Below the pieces are notes generated by a model. The model was not told where the DNA came from, did not search any database, and saw nothing but the letters and a program-made list of their open reading frames with translations. From Methylomonas sp. (GTDB lineage: Bacteria; Pseudomonadota; Gammaproteobacteria; Methylococcales; Methylomonadaceae): a stretch of 64,000 nucleotides of DNA. The translations under genes and the position numbers were made by a program. The stretch covers positions 1 through 64,000 of the forward strand of contig NZ_JALOBS010000029.1 in NCBI RefSeq assembly GCF_023228165.1, read 5' to 3'. Shown here in pieces: positions 42,780 to 51,857 of the stretch (its first letter is position 1; every line of letters begins with the position of its first letter).

Positions 42780-43724
42780 ATGATCATCGTGACCGGCGGT
42801 GCCGGTTTTATCGGCAGCAACCTGGTACTGGGTTTAAATGCTCGAGGTTACGATGATATTCTGGTAGTCGACCATTTGACCAATGGGGTCAAATACAAAA
42901 ATCTGGTCGATTGCCGGATTGCGGACTATATGGACAGAAGCACCTTTCTGGAAAAACTCCAGCAAGGTGTATTTCCCGCCGAAACCATAGAAGCTATTTT
43001 CCATCAAGGCGCTTGCTCATCCACCACCGAGTGGGACGGACGTTACATGATGGATAACAATTATGAGTACAGCAAAATCCTGTTTCATTATTGCCAAAGC
43101 CATAAAATCCCGTTTATTTACGCCTCCAGCGCAGCCACTTACGGCGCCGATCCGACTTTTAAGGAAGATCTGGCTTACGAAGGCCCGTTGAATGTGTACG
43201 GTTATTCCAAGTTTCAATTCGATCAATATCTGCGCAGGTATCTGCATAAACTAACCGCGCAAGTGGTGGGTTTACGTTATTTCAATGTCTACGGTCCGCG
43301 AGAATTCCACAAAGGCAGCATGGCTAGCGTTGCCTACCATTTGAACAATCAGATCAAGGACTCCGACGAGCTTAAGTTGTTCGAAGGTTGCGACGGTTAC
43401 GGTAACGGCGAACAACGGCGCGATTTTGTCTATGTTGGCGACGTGGTGGATATTAACTTGTGGTTCCTGGACAACCCGCAAGTCTCCGGTATTTTCAATT
43501 GCGGCACCGGACGTAGCCAGACTTTTAACGATGTTGCCAATGCGGTAATCAAATATCACCAGCGCGGTCGGATCAAATACATTCCTTTTCCCGAGCACCT
43601 GAAAGGCTGCTATCAAAGCTTTACAGAAGCTAATCTGGAAAATCTACGTGCTGCGGGCTGTAATCACTCGTTCAAAACAGTAGAAGAAGGCGTGCAGCTA
43701 TATATGCAGTGGTTGAACCGCTAA
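42780..43724 (+). CDS. hldD: ADP-L-glycero-D-manno-heptose 6-epimerase
   Basis: HldD makes the heptose donor for lipopolysaccharide inner core. The 314-residue short-chain dehydrogenase-like protein begins with the NADP-binding motif VTGGAGFIGSN and has the catalytic pair YGYSK (Tyr-x-x-x-Lys, near 140-144), plus the family motifs HQGACSSTTEWDG and FNVYGPREFHKGSMASV. It lies only 4 bp after rplI and is likely read from the same transcript. Confidence 0.96.
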   Translation: MIIVTGGAGFIGSNLVLGLNARGYDDILVVDHLTNGVKYKNLVDCRIADYMDRSTFLEKLQQGVFPAETIEAIFHQGACSSTTEWDGRYMMDNNYEYSKILFHYCQSHKIPFIYASSAATYGADPTFKEDLAYEGPLNVYGYSKFQFDQYLRRYLHKLTAQVVGLRYFNVYGPREFHKGSMASVAYHLNNQIKDSDELKLFEGCDGYGNGEQRRDFVYVGDVVDINLWFLDNPQVSGIFNCGTGRSQTFNDVANAVIKYHQRGRIKYIPFPEHLKGCYQSFTEANLENLRAAGCNHSFKTVEEGVQLYMQWLNR

Positions 43725-43754
43725 ATTCCGCGGGATTTTCGCTTACACACATCC

Positions 43755-44939
43755 TTAGCCGGGCACAAAATCCAAGGTGCAGGATTCTTTTGCAGCATGT
43801 AATTGGCCGTTCATAAGTTGTTTGGTTAATGCCTCGCTGCGCGCCATGTAAACATCGGTTAATTCTTTAAAGGCTTCAGGCAAATGATGACGTTCCAGGC
43901 GTGACAAATGGCCGTCGAAAGCAGCAGACACACAAAGTAAATCCAGTAAAAAATAGCGTTCATGGGTTTCGACTTGATCCAAAAGTGCTAAAAAGTCCTC
44001 CCAATTGTCATACTCGTAACGCTGATCAATCTTAAATTTATTACACAGCTTGACCAACAGCATCAACATGTTGGGGTGGTAGTGCTGCGACAATACCATC
44101 ATGGTTGCAACGGCGCGAATTGCGCCCTCCCGGCATTTGGGGCTGAGTTGCGCCACAAATTCATCCGTCAGCAGATTATTGACTATATGTTCGGCCAGCT
44201 TATTGCCGAATAAACGCAGCCTGGCTTCACGAGCGACTTTATACAGTGTGAAAGCATCCCAGAACCCGGTGATCGGCACACCCAGCCAACTGACGGCAAG
44301 GCGAACTTCACCTTTACCGACCAAGCGTATCAACACGAATTTCACCAAGGCCGTGCTGAGGATGACTTTGGCTTTATATAAAAACGCCACTAACAGCAGC
44401 TTGGATTTGGAAAGGTGTTTAAGCGGATCGATACCCAAATAATGAATCACCGGGTCAGGTACCTCCAGGGCAGCTCGTGCCAGTAGATTGGGTACTTCAT
44501 CGTCACCCGGTAACACAACGCCCTGGTTAGACTGGTTGTGCCCGCTCAGGCAGGCCAGACTGTAAACCGTTTTTAAGCCCAACCAAAACAGCACCGCCAT
44601 TTCCAATATCAGCATCGCAACTAGGGTGAAACCGTATAGGAAATAGTACGGTACGGTCTCCATGCCGGCCTGATAAGTCCACTCGACCCAGATTGTGACA
44701 AAAGTGGTCAAGCCGCCTATGCCGAAGCCGATGACGGCCGCAAAGGCCGTAATATTGCTGGCCAGGGTAGTTAACGTGTTATCCGGCGGTAAGTCGTCGA
44801 TGGCGACGTTGTTTAACCCGGAGGTGCCGTATTTTTCAGACAGGTAGCGGTAATATCTAACGCCGATACGCTCCAGATAACCGGGTGTTTCCTCTTTGAG
44901 ATTGGGCGATTTTGAGCTGGCTTCAGCGGGTGTAGACAT
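43755..44939 (-). CDS. Membrane protein of unknown function (possibly LBF_2804-like), 394 aa
   Basis: A 394-residue protein with two strong membrane segments (about 58-87 and 97-122), weaker hydrophobic helices near 190-235, and a soluble helical C-terminal half (about 245-390) without known catalytic motifs. The layout recalls the LBF_2804-like family, but this is recalled similarity only. The C-terminal segment (ALLDQVETHERYFLLDLLCVSAAFDGHLSRLE) resembles TerB-like helical bundles. It converges on hldD with 30 bp between, and a long gene-poor region lies upstream. AGAGGCCAAAT before the ATG is a weak ribosome site. Confidence 0.75.
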   Translation of the reverse strand: MSTPAEASSKSPNLKEETPGYLERIGVRYYRYLSEKYGTSGLNNVAIDDLPPDNTLTTLASNITAFAAVIGFGIGGLTTFVTIWVEWTYQAGMETVPYYFLYGFTLVAMLILEMAVLFWLGLKTVYSLACLSGHNQSNQGVVLPGDDEVPNLLARAALEVPDPVIHYLGIDPLKHLSKSKLLLVAFLYKAKVILSTALVKFVLIRLVGKGEVRLAVSWLGVPITGFWDAFTLYKVAREARLRLFGNKLAEHIVNNLLTDEFVAQLSPKCREGAIRAVATMMVLSQHYHPNMLMLLVKLCNKFKIDQRYEYDNWEDFLALLDQVETHERYFLLDLLCVSAAFDGHLSRLERHHLPEAFKELTDVYMARSEALTKQLMNGQLHAAKESCTLDFVPG

Positions 44940-45607
44940 ATTTGGCCTCTTGTTTTCAACGCAAAACTTTTATCCATCACTTTGTACCATAGATACGTTG
45001 CGGCGGTGCGCGGGAAGCAACAGGGTCAAAGTCTTCGACATGGCCTGACTTACACCCGAAGTCGATTGGTTAACCCATTTGGTAGGCGTCAGGTTGTGGA
45101 GCCCATGGAAATGGACCAAGGAATGTCCACTCCAGATAGCTGCGGAATTTGTGTCCAGTTTTTTCTGCAGGGGTCAGCCTGCTCAATACAGGCAAAGAGT
45201 CCGAAATTCACGTCTTTTAAAATCCAACTTAAGGCATAAAACAGCCGTTGGAATTGGTGATATACCTTTTGCTTGTCAAATTTCGGCGCCTCAATTCCCG
45301 GCTGGACGACTGCCAGGATGCAGAAGATAAGGTAACGCCGGGAGCGGTTGCCGAGAGGGTAAAGGTGAGGAGAACTTAAAACAGAAATTCGACCTGTGGC
45401 ATGTGACGAGTATTGATACCCGAAAACATTAAACCGGGGGCTTTCTGAAAATTTTTCGAATATTTTAGACTAATAGGGTGGGGATTTTGCGTTGATAATC
45501 GTCTTAATGACTAAAGGAACTAGATGCACTGTTCTCTGAAAATGGGAAATAGGCCATGGACAGGATCAAATTGTAAAGCCTATCGATCAATTACTCGGGA
45601 AGGATGA
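44940..45607. other. Intergenic region with dispersed-repeat fragment
   Basis: About 670 bp with no convincing gene; the two short plus-strand frames here lack motifs and start sites. Bases 45279-45297 with a GAGAGGGT...GGTGAGGAGAAC tail resemble the sequence at 24841-24900, pointing to a small dispersed non-coding element. The AT-rich part near 45440-45540 may hold the promoter for the following genes. Confidence 0.4.
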
Positions 45608-45871
45608 ATGAAAGCCGTAAAAATACAAGCAAACCCTTCTCATCCGACGCAACTTCTGGCCCAAGACCGATTGGATCATTCGAATAATGATGGCTTGAGC
45701 GAACAGTTTCCCTCGTCCCGTTATTTTCAAGTCCACTTTCAACATATTCACGAAAATGCCGATGCACTGCATAAAGAACTCAAGCAACTTAAACAATATG
45801 TCGCCGCCCTGGATGCCAAATTAGACCGAGTATTGGCTTTACTACTCTCTTCGCCGAAACAAAATTCCTAA
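45608..45871 (+). CDS. Small hypothetical protein, 87 aa, before the second RND pump
   Basis: Family not recognised. The product is hydrophilic; residues 45-87 (HENADALHKELKQLKQYVAALDAKLDRV) form a likely coiled coil with heptad leucines. GGGAAGG lies just before the ATG. It ends 33 bp before the outer-membrane channel gene of the pump and may be co-transcribed, perhaps as a regulator or membrane-associated partner; no evidence for either beyond position. Confidence 0.5.
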   Translation: MKAVKIQANPSHPTQLLAQDRLDHSNNDGLSEQFPSSRYFQVHFQHIHENADALHKELKQLKQYVAALDAKLDRVLALLLSSPKQNS

Positions 45872-45904
45872 ACATTGCTATTGGTTGGAGTCATTTGCAG
45901 TTTG

Positions 45905-47275
45905 ATGCCTGTGAATAATCACCGCTTGGCCGCCGGTTTTTGGCTGGCTGGCCTCTGCTTATCTAGTTTGCCGGGTTGTGGTGTCGATCCCGTGCGTGAA
46001 ACGCTTGATATGACTTTACCGTCGCAATGGACATCCGAGCCCTCAACGCAGCCGGCGATCGGAAACTGGTTGCAAACGTTCTCCGATCCGGATCTCGAAG
46101 TACTATTGCAAGAAACCTGGCATAACAATTATGACTTAAAAGCCGCGGCCGCCCGTGTCCAGGCCGCCCAAGAACTGGTCAAGATAGAAGGCTCCGTGCG
46201 TTTGCCGCAGTTGGCGTTTGCGCCCGGTTATCAGCGCGGCAAGGAACCCGCGAGCGATCAAGCAGGCCACTTTAACGCGCTGTTCGGTTTCAGCTGGGAG
46301 CTCGATGTCTGGGGACGCATTCAGGCCGCCCAGCAATCGGCGCAACAACAGGCAAACGCAACGGCAGCCGATTACCAATACGCGCGTTTATCGTTGTCGG
46401 CGCGTACTGCTCAAACATACTTCGAACTGGCGGAAGCGCGTTTGCAAACCGAAGTGGCAGAGCAATCCGTCCATGATCGGGGTGTGATTGTCGCGTTAAT
46501 CCGTGGCCGATTCAATAAAGGTTTGACCCGAGGGCTGGACTTGCGACTCGCTCTCACCGACTTGGCAAACGCTGAAGCGCAGTTAGCCAATGCCCGCAAT
46601 CAGACGCAAGTGTTCGCGCGGCGCCTGGACGTATTACTAGGGCGTTACCCCAGCGCCGGGCTAATTGATAAGGCCCACTTTGCAGAACTGCCGCCTCCCA
46701 TCGCGGCGGGACTGCCGGCGGAATTGCTGAATCGCCGCCCCGATATCGTGGCGGCTTTCGAGCGGTTGCGCGCTGCCGATTCGCGCTTGGAAAGCGCCCA
46801 TAAAGCCTTGCTGCCGCGTATCACCTTAACCGCCAACGGCGGAACCGGCAGTCCGGCGTTAACCGAACTGATCGATCCGCGCGCAGCGGCATGGAATGTG
46901 GCAATGGGCTTGGTACAACCCCTATTCACCGGCGACCGCTTACAAGCCCAAATTCGCTTGAACCAAGCCGAAGTCGACGCCGCGATCAATGCTTATAAGA
47001 GTACGGCCTTGAACGCATTCCGCGAAGTAGAGCAAGCATTGGCCGCCGAAACCTGGCTCAGGACCGAGGAAAAGGCCCTGAGGCAAGCCGTCGAACAAAC
47101 CCGAGCCAGCCGCAAGTTGGCGGTCTATTCTTATCAACAGGGCCTGATCGAAATCCTCACCCTGCTTGACAGCTACCGCAGTACCCTCAATGCCCAAAGT
47201 GCTCATCTGGTGGTGCAGCGGCAATTACTGACCAATCGTATCAATCTATATCTGGCCCTGGGTGGTGCCGTTTGA
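45905..47275 (+). CDS. Outer-membrane efflux lipoprotein of the second pump (NodT family)
   Basis: A TolC-like channel subunit. With the start at MPVNNHRL the precursor is 456 residues and has a good lipoprotein signal ending LSSLPGC (lipidated Cys about 25); the open frame extends 10 codons further to a TTG but this would spoil the signal. The duplicated alpha-hairpin domains and NRRPDIVAAFERLRAADSRL are family marks. The stop overlaps the TTG start of the adaptor gene (TTGA). Confidence 0.9.
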   Translation: MPVNNHRLAAGFWLAGLCLSSLPGCGVDPVRETLDMTLPSQWTSEPSTQPAIGNWLQTFSDPDLEVLLQETWHNNYDLKAAAARVQAAQELVKIEGSVRLPQLAFAPGYQRGKEPASDQAGHFNALFGFSWELDVWGRIQAAQQSAQQQANATAADYQYARLSLSARTAQTYFELAEARLQTEVAEQSVHDRGVIVALIRGRFNKGLTRGLDLRLALTDLANAEAQLANARNQTQVFARRLDVLLGRYPSAGLIDKAHFAELPPPIAAGLPAELLNRRPDIVAAFERLRAADSRLESAHKALLPRITLTANGGTGSPALTELIDPRAAAWNVAMGLVQPLFTGDRLQAQIRLNQAEVDAAINAYKSTALNAFREVEQALAAETWLRTEEKALRQAVEQTRASRKLAVYSYQQGLIEILTLLDSYRSTLNAQSAHLVVQRQLLTNRINLYLALGGAV

Positions 47276-48453
47276 GTTCGCCACAATCCTCCTTGAAACT
47301 AATTTTACCGCTGCTGCTGTTGCTGACGGCGGTAGGCGCCGCCGGGGCGATTATCGCTTTCAAACCGCAAACCGTAAAGCAAGCCTCCGAATCGACCATA
47401 CCCAAGGTCGATATCATTCGCGTTGAACCGCAAACCTTGAAATTGAATGTTTTTTCGCAAGGCGTGGTCACGCCACGCGAGGAAATCGATTTGATCTCGG
47501 AAGTGGCCGGCAAAGTGGTGCAAGTGCATCCAGCCATGGTGGCCGGCGGCTTTTTTACCGCTCATGAAATACTGTTGACCATCGATACCCGCGATTACGA
47601 TTACGCCATCGTCGTCGCCGAAGCACAGCTCGCCGAAGCTAGACGGGTATTGATTAACGAGCAGGCACAGGTCGCGCAGGCCGAGAGCGAGTGGCAGGCG
47701 CTGGGCGAAGGCGAACCCAGCGAGCTGGCGCTACGCAAGCCGCAGTTGGCGGAGGCGGAAGCCAAATTACAAGCCGCCAAGGCCGATCTTGCCAAAGCAA
47801 AACTCAATCGTGGCCGCTGTGAGTTGCGCGCGCCGTTTGCCGGGCGGGTCCTCAGCAGGCGGGTGGGCTTGGGACAATACATTCAAGCCGGCAGCGTGGC
47901 GGCAAGAATCTATGCTAGCGATATTGCCGAAGTTCGTCTGCCTATCGGCACCGATCAGCTGGCCTTTGTCAATCTGCCGCTGGGCAAACGCCACGTTAAC
48001 GCCGAGAACTGGCCAAGAGTAACTTTGCGCGCCGAACTGGCCGGCAGGCTTCGCAGTTGGGAAGGCCGTATCGTGCGTAGCGAAGCGGCGCTGGACGGTA
48101 ATAGTGGCCAGCTTTACCTGGTCGCCCAGGTGGCCGACCCGTTTGCGGCCCAACCTGATCAGTTGCCGCTACTAAGCGGTTTGTTTGTGCAGGCGGAAAT
48201 TGAAGGGGTGAGTCGCGAAAACATGATTGTCTTGCCGCGCGGCGCCGTGAACAATTTACAACAGGTCAAACTGGTCGATGCCGACCGGCGTCTGGAGATT
48301 CGGCAACTGGAACTGCTGCGGACCGAGTCCGATCGGGTGATCGTCAAATCCGGACTGGCCGCCGGAGACAAGGTCGTGGTATCGGAAATGCCGGTGCCGG
48401 TTGCCGGCATGTCGGTCAACATTGCCGAACCGAACATCTCTCAAGCGCAATGA
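47272..48453 (+). CDS. RND efflux periplasmic adaptor, second pump
   Basis: A membrane-fusion protein of 393 residues with an N-terminal membrane anchor (about 7-27, ILPLLLLLTAVGAAGAIIAF). The lipoyl halves flank an Ala/Glu-rich alpha-hairpin (about 100-180), with ELRAPFAGRVLSRRVGLGQY as the second half motif. The start is TTG at 47272; no ATG or GTG occurs nearby and the TTGA overlap with the previous stop supports it. It overlaps the permease gene by four bases, so the three genes are tightly coupled. Confidence 0.9.
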   Translation: MSSPQSSLKLILPLLLLLTAVGAAGAIIAFKPQTVKQASESTIPKVDIIRVEPQTLKLNVFSQGVVTPREEIDLISEVAGKVVQVHPAMVAGGFFTAHEILLTIDTRDYDYAIVVAEAQLAEARRVLINEQAQVAQAESEWQALGEGEPSELALRKPQLAEAEAKLQAAKADLAKAKLNRGRCELRAPFAGRVLSRRVGLGQYIQAGSVAARIYASDIAEVRLPIGTDQLAFVNLPLGKRHVNAENWPRVTLRAELAGRLRSWEGRIVRSEAALDGNSGQLYLVAQVADPFAAQPDQLPLLSGLFVQAEIEGVSRENMIVLPRGAVNNLQQVKLVDADRRLEIRQLELLRTESDRVIVKSGLAAGDKVVVSEMPVPVAGMSVNIAEPNISQAQ

Positions 48454-51400
48454 CCGATCAAAGCGATCGTTCGCAAAATCATCAAGCCCATCGGGGCGTA
48501 TTGGCTTGGTTTGCCGGCAACCCGGTGGCGGCCAATTTGCTGATGTTGCTGATTATGGTCGGCGGCTTGCTCGGTATGATAGGCGTGGACAAGGAAGTGT
48601 TTCCGCGCTTTAGTCCGCACCAGATCGTCATTACCGCGATTTATCCTGGTGCCGGCCCCACCGAAGTCGAAGAATCGGTATGCGTGCCGATCGAGGAAGC
48701 CATTCACGACATAACGGGCATCAAGCATCTGCACGGCGAAATCAGAGGCGAGACCTGTACGCTGACGGTGGAAATATTGCCTGATCATGACCGCGAACAG
48801 CTGATGGCTCTGGTTCGGGGCCGGGTCCAGGCCATTCAGCGCCTGCCGAAGCAACTGGAAAAAATCGATGTGCAGCCGGCGGATCGCCAGGATGACGATG
48901 GCGTGATTTGGGTGGCATTGCACGGCGCCACCGATGCGGTCACGCTGAAGCGGTACGGCGACAGGATACAGGAACAACTTGCCGCCATTCCCGGCGTGAG
49001 CAAGGCCCGCAATTACGGCGAAATTCCTTACGAGATCGCCATCGAAGTCGCGCCTCAACAATTGCGGAAATACCAGCTGACGTTGGATGAAGTAGCCCAG
49101 GCGGTGCGGCGGGCGTCAGTCGATCTGCCGGGCGGCTTGATCAAGAATCCCGACGGCGAACTGCTGTTGCGCGTCGATGGTCGTGCCAGAAAGGCCGAAA
49201 CCGTTGGGGCGTTGATCGTCAAAACCCTGCCGGACGGCAATCGGGTGCGTCTGGATCAGGTTGCGCGTATCAAGGATGGCTTGGAGGAGCGCTTATATAC
49301 CTGGCGCCACAATGGTCAAACCGCGCAAGGCTGGGAAATTCATACCGAGCTGGACAGTGTGGCGGTAGCGCGGCGGGTCAAGGCCGCCGTCGAAACCATG
49401 CGCAAACAATTGCCGGAGGGTTTGCGCCTGATCACCTGGTGGGACGATTCGCAAGCCTACGACGAACGTATAGGCACCCTGTTGGAAGACGGTTTCAGCG
49501 GTTTTTTGTTGGTGTGTCTGGTATTGACGCTGTTTTTGCGGTTGCGGGTGGCCTTATGGGCCGGGGTCGGCATTTTCACCTCCGTGCTGGGGGCCTTTTG
49601 GCTGATGCCGGCACTGGATATTTCCTTGAATATGCTGTCGTTGTTCGGCTTCCTGTTGGCCATGGGCATACTGGTGGACGACGCCATTATCATCGGCGAA
49701 AGCATACATAGCCGGCAAACCTTAGCCAAGCAGTCGCCACTGAATGCCGCCGTACAAGGGGTGCAAGAAGTGGCGTTACCGGTGATATTGTCGGTGTTGA
49801 TCGTCTTGGTGGCTTTCCTGCCCGGCCTGTTTCTGTCCGGCTGGGCGGGGCAAATGATGAAACCGATTTGCCTGGTAATGATTCTGACGCTGGTGTTCTC
49901 GTTAATCGAAGCGCTGCTGATTTTGCCGTCGCATCTGGTTGCCGAGCTTGAGGATCATACTCGGCCGAATCGCCTGCAGCGAATACGCGGCCAACTTAAT
50001 AAGTGGCTGGAGAACTTTGTCGAGCGGCGCTACCGGCCGCTGCTGGAAACCGCGCTGGCGTGGCGTTATTTGACCGTGACATTGTTTTTTGCGCTGTTGT
50101 TGATTTGCGCGGCGTTGGTATACAGCGACCGGGTCAGGCAATCGATTAGCCCGGATGTGGTCAAGGATAGTTTCTGGGTATCCATGCAGTTGCCCCAAAG
50201 CGCGCCTTACAGCGAAACCCAGGCCCTGGCGACTCAAGTGGAAAATGCCTTGTTTGCCTTGCGCGACGAACTGGATGGCATAAATAAAACCGACCGGCCC
50301 GCCGTAGACAGCATTGCGGCCGCCCATGCCAACGACCATAGCGTGATCGTTGGGGTAGAAACCATTATCTGGGAGCATGGCGCCGGCCTATGGTTGGAGT
50401 TCTCGGCGGAAGGCCGGCGTCGCTTGAAGGTGGAAAATTTTATCCGCGATTGGCGGCAACGTATCGGCGATATCGGCCGCGGCAAGGTCGACTTTATCTA
50501 CAAGGAAGGCGATGTGCCCTACGACATCGAGCTGATGCTGAATACTGGCGATCCGGATTCCTTACAGCCCGCGGTCGAACAGCTCAAACAACGCCTGCGG
50601 GCCTTTTCGGGCGTATATGATGTGATCGACTCCTCGGAACCCGGCAAGCCGGAAGTGCGTTTGAGTATCAAGCCGCAGGCGGAGCGGCTGGGATTGCGGC
50701 TGGAACAACTGGCCGAACAGGTTCGATACGGTTATTACGGCCAGGAAGTACACCGTTTCCTGCGCGGCCGCCAGGAAGTCAAAGTGATGGTGCGCTACCC
50801 GCTGGACCAACGTCGTTCAGTGGATGATTTGAAGGCCCAGCCGATCCGTCTGCCCAATGGCGCCAGCGCGCCGGTGGCTGATTTGGCCGACATCAAACTG
50901 GTGCAAGGCTATTCAAGATTCAACCGCGAAGACAGGCATCGGGTCTTAAAGGTTCAAGCCCGTGTCGATCCCACCCAGGCCGATGTGAACGAGATTTATG
51001 CGGCGCTGGAAAACGGCATTATTCAGGAGTTGCAACATGACTTTGTGGATTTACATGTTGAGATCGGTCAGGAGCGACTGGAACAGCAAGCCATGCTGGC
51101 CGCCTTTGGCAAGAACACCTTGATTGCTATATTGGTGATCTATGCCTTGATTGCGGTGCCGTTTCGCTCTTACAGTAAGCCGCTGATCTTTCTGTTGGCG
51201 GCACCGGTGGCCTGGAGTGGGGCCGTGTTGGCCCACTGGCTGGCCGGGTTGCCGTTGTCCATGGAATCGCTGGTCGGCATGATTGCAGCCAGTGGCGTGG
51301 TGGTCAACGACAGCCTGGTACTATTGGATTACATTCGCCAGCATGGCGACGAGGAGCAGCCGGTTGAGCGCTTGATTTGCGCTGCCTGCACCTCCCGCTT

Positions 51401-51614
51401 CCGGCCGATACTATTAGCCTTCTTAACCAACTTCGCCGGTTTTCTGCCGACCCTACTGGAAACCAGCCCGCAAGCGCAATTTTTGATTCCGATGACCCTG
51501 TCGCTGTCCGCCGGTTTGCTGGTCGGCATGGCAGCCAGCTTGATCTTGACGCCGGTGTGTTATGCGATTATTGAAACAGGCAAAGCAGGCCAGGGTTATG
51601 AGCGCGCCAATTGA
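48450..51614 (+). CDS. RND efflux permease (AcrB/HAE-like), second pump
   Basis: A 1054-residue inner-membrane RND transporter with twelve expected helices and two periplasmic porter regions. The N-terminal helix follows WFAGNPVAANLLMLL, and the TM4 proton-relay motif is MGILVDDAIIIGE. The sequence is only distantly related to the MdtB/C-like pair at 28.8-35.0 kb and belongs to another RND branch; in place of the GIVKKN motif it has GVVVNDSLVLLDY. It forms a complete tripartite system with the two preceding genes. Substrate unknown. Confidence 0.92.
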   Translation: MTDQSDRSQNHQAHRGVLAWFAGNPVAANLLMLLIMVGGLLGMIGVDKEVFPRFSPHQIVITAIYPGAGPTEVEESVCVPIEEAIHDITGIKHLHGEIRGETCTLTVEILPDHDREQLMALVRGRVQAIQRLPKQLEKIDVQPADRQDDDGVIWVALHGATDAVTLKRYGDRIQEQLAAIPGVSKARNYGEIPYEIAIEVAPQQLRKYQLTLDEVAQAVRRASVDLPGGLIKNPDGELLLRVDGRARKAETVGALIVKTLPDGNRVRLDQVARIKDGLEERLYTWRHNGQTAQGWEIHTELDSVAVARRVKAAVETMRKQLPEGLRLITWWDDSQAYDERIGTLLEDGFSGFLLVCLVLTLFLRLRVALWAGVGIFTSVLGAFWLMPALDISLNMLSLFGFLLAMGILVDDAIIIGESIHSRQTLAKQSPLNAAVQGVQEVALPVILSVLIVLVAFLPGLFLSGWAGQMMKPICLVMILTLVFSLIEALLILPSHLVAELEDHTRPNRLQRIRGQLNKWLENFVERRYRPLLETALAWRYLTVTLFFALLLICAALVYSDRVRQSISPDVVKDSFWVSMQLPQSAPYSETQALATQVENALFALRDELDGINKTDRPAVDSIAAAHANDHSVIVGVETIIWEHGAGLWLEFSAEGRRRLKVENFIRDWRQRIGDIGRGKVDFIYKEGDVPYDIELMLNTGDPDSLQPAVEQLKQRLRAFSGVYDVIDSSEPGKPEVRLSIKPQAERLGLRLEQLAEQVRYGYYGQEVHRFLRGRQEVKVMVRYPLDQRRSVDDLKAQPIRLPNGASAPVADLADIKLVQGYSRFNREDRHRVLKVQARVDPTQADVNEIYAALENGIIQELQHDFVDLHVEIGQERLEQQAMLAAFGKNTLIAILVIYALIAVPFRSYSKPLIFLLAAPVAWSGAVLAHWLAGLPLSMESLVGMIAASGVVVNDSLVLLDYIRQHGDEEQPVERLICAACTSRFRPILLAFLTNFAGFLPTLLETSPQAQFLIPMTLSLSAGLLVGMAASLILTPVCYAIIETGKAGQGYERAN

Positions 51615-51733
51615 ACGAGACTTTTTCCGTCACCACCGCGTGGGGTACGTTTTCCAAACGATGGCCCGGCAAACGTACCCGTATTGCATCGCTTCGAAAG
51701 CCTATGTCGGGTATAACATCAGCGAGACGAATT

Positions 51734-51808
51734 TTGTAAACCCGTCCGTATAGTTTTTTTTGAGTGGAAAAGTGGATTTAAAACGTTCGGGGCGAGGTTG
51801 TAAACCCC
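51734..51808. repeat. Two copies of a TTGTAAACCC repeat word
   Basis: TTGTAAACCC occurs at 51734-51743 and TTGTAAACCCC at 51798-51808 in the gap after the second pump. The latter, with the following GACCCGCGAGGAG, resembles 58963-58985 (TTGTAAACCCCGGTCGCGAAGG). This points to a small dispersed non-coding repeat. No gene was recognised in 51615-51857. Confidence 0.4.
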
Positions 51809-51857
51809 GACCCGCGAGGAGGGCTCGATTCGCGCGGTGAACGCACGATGCTATTCG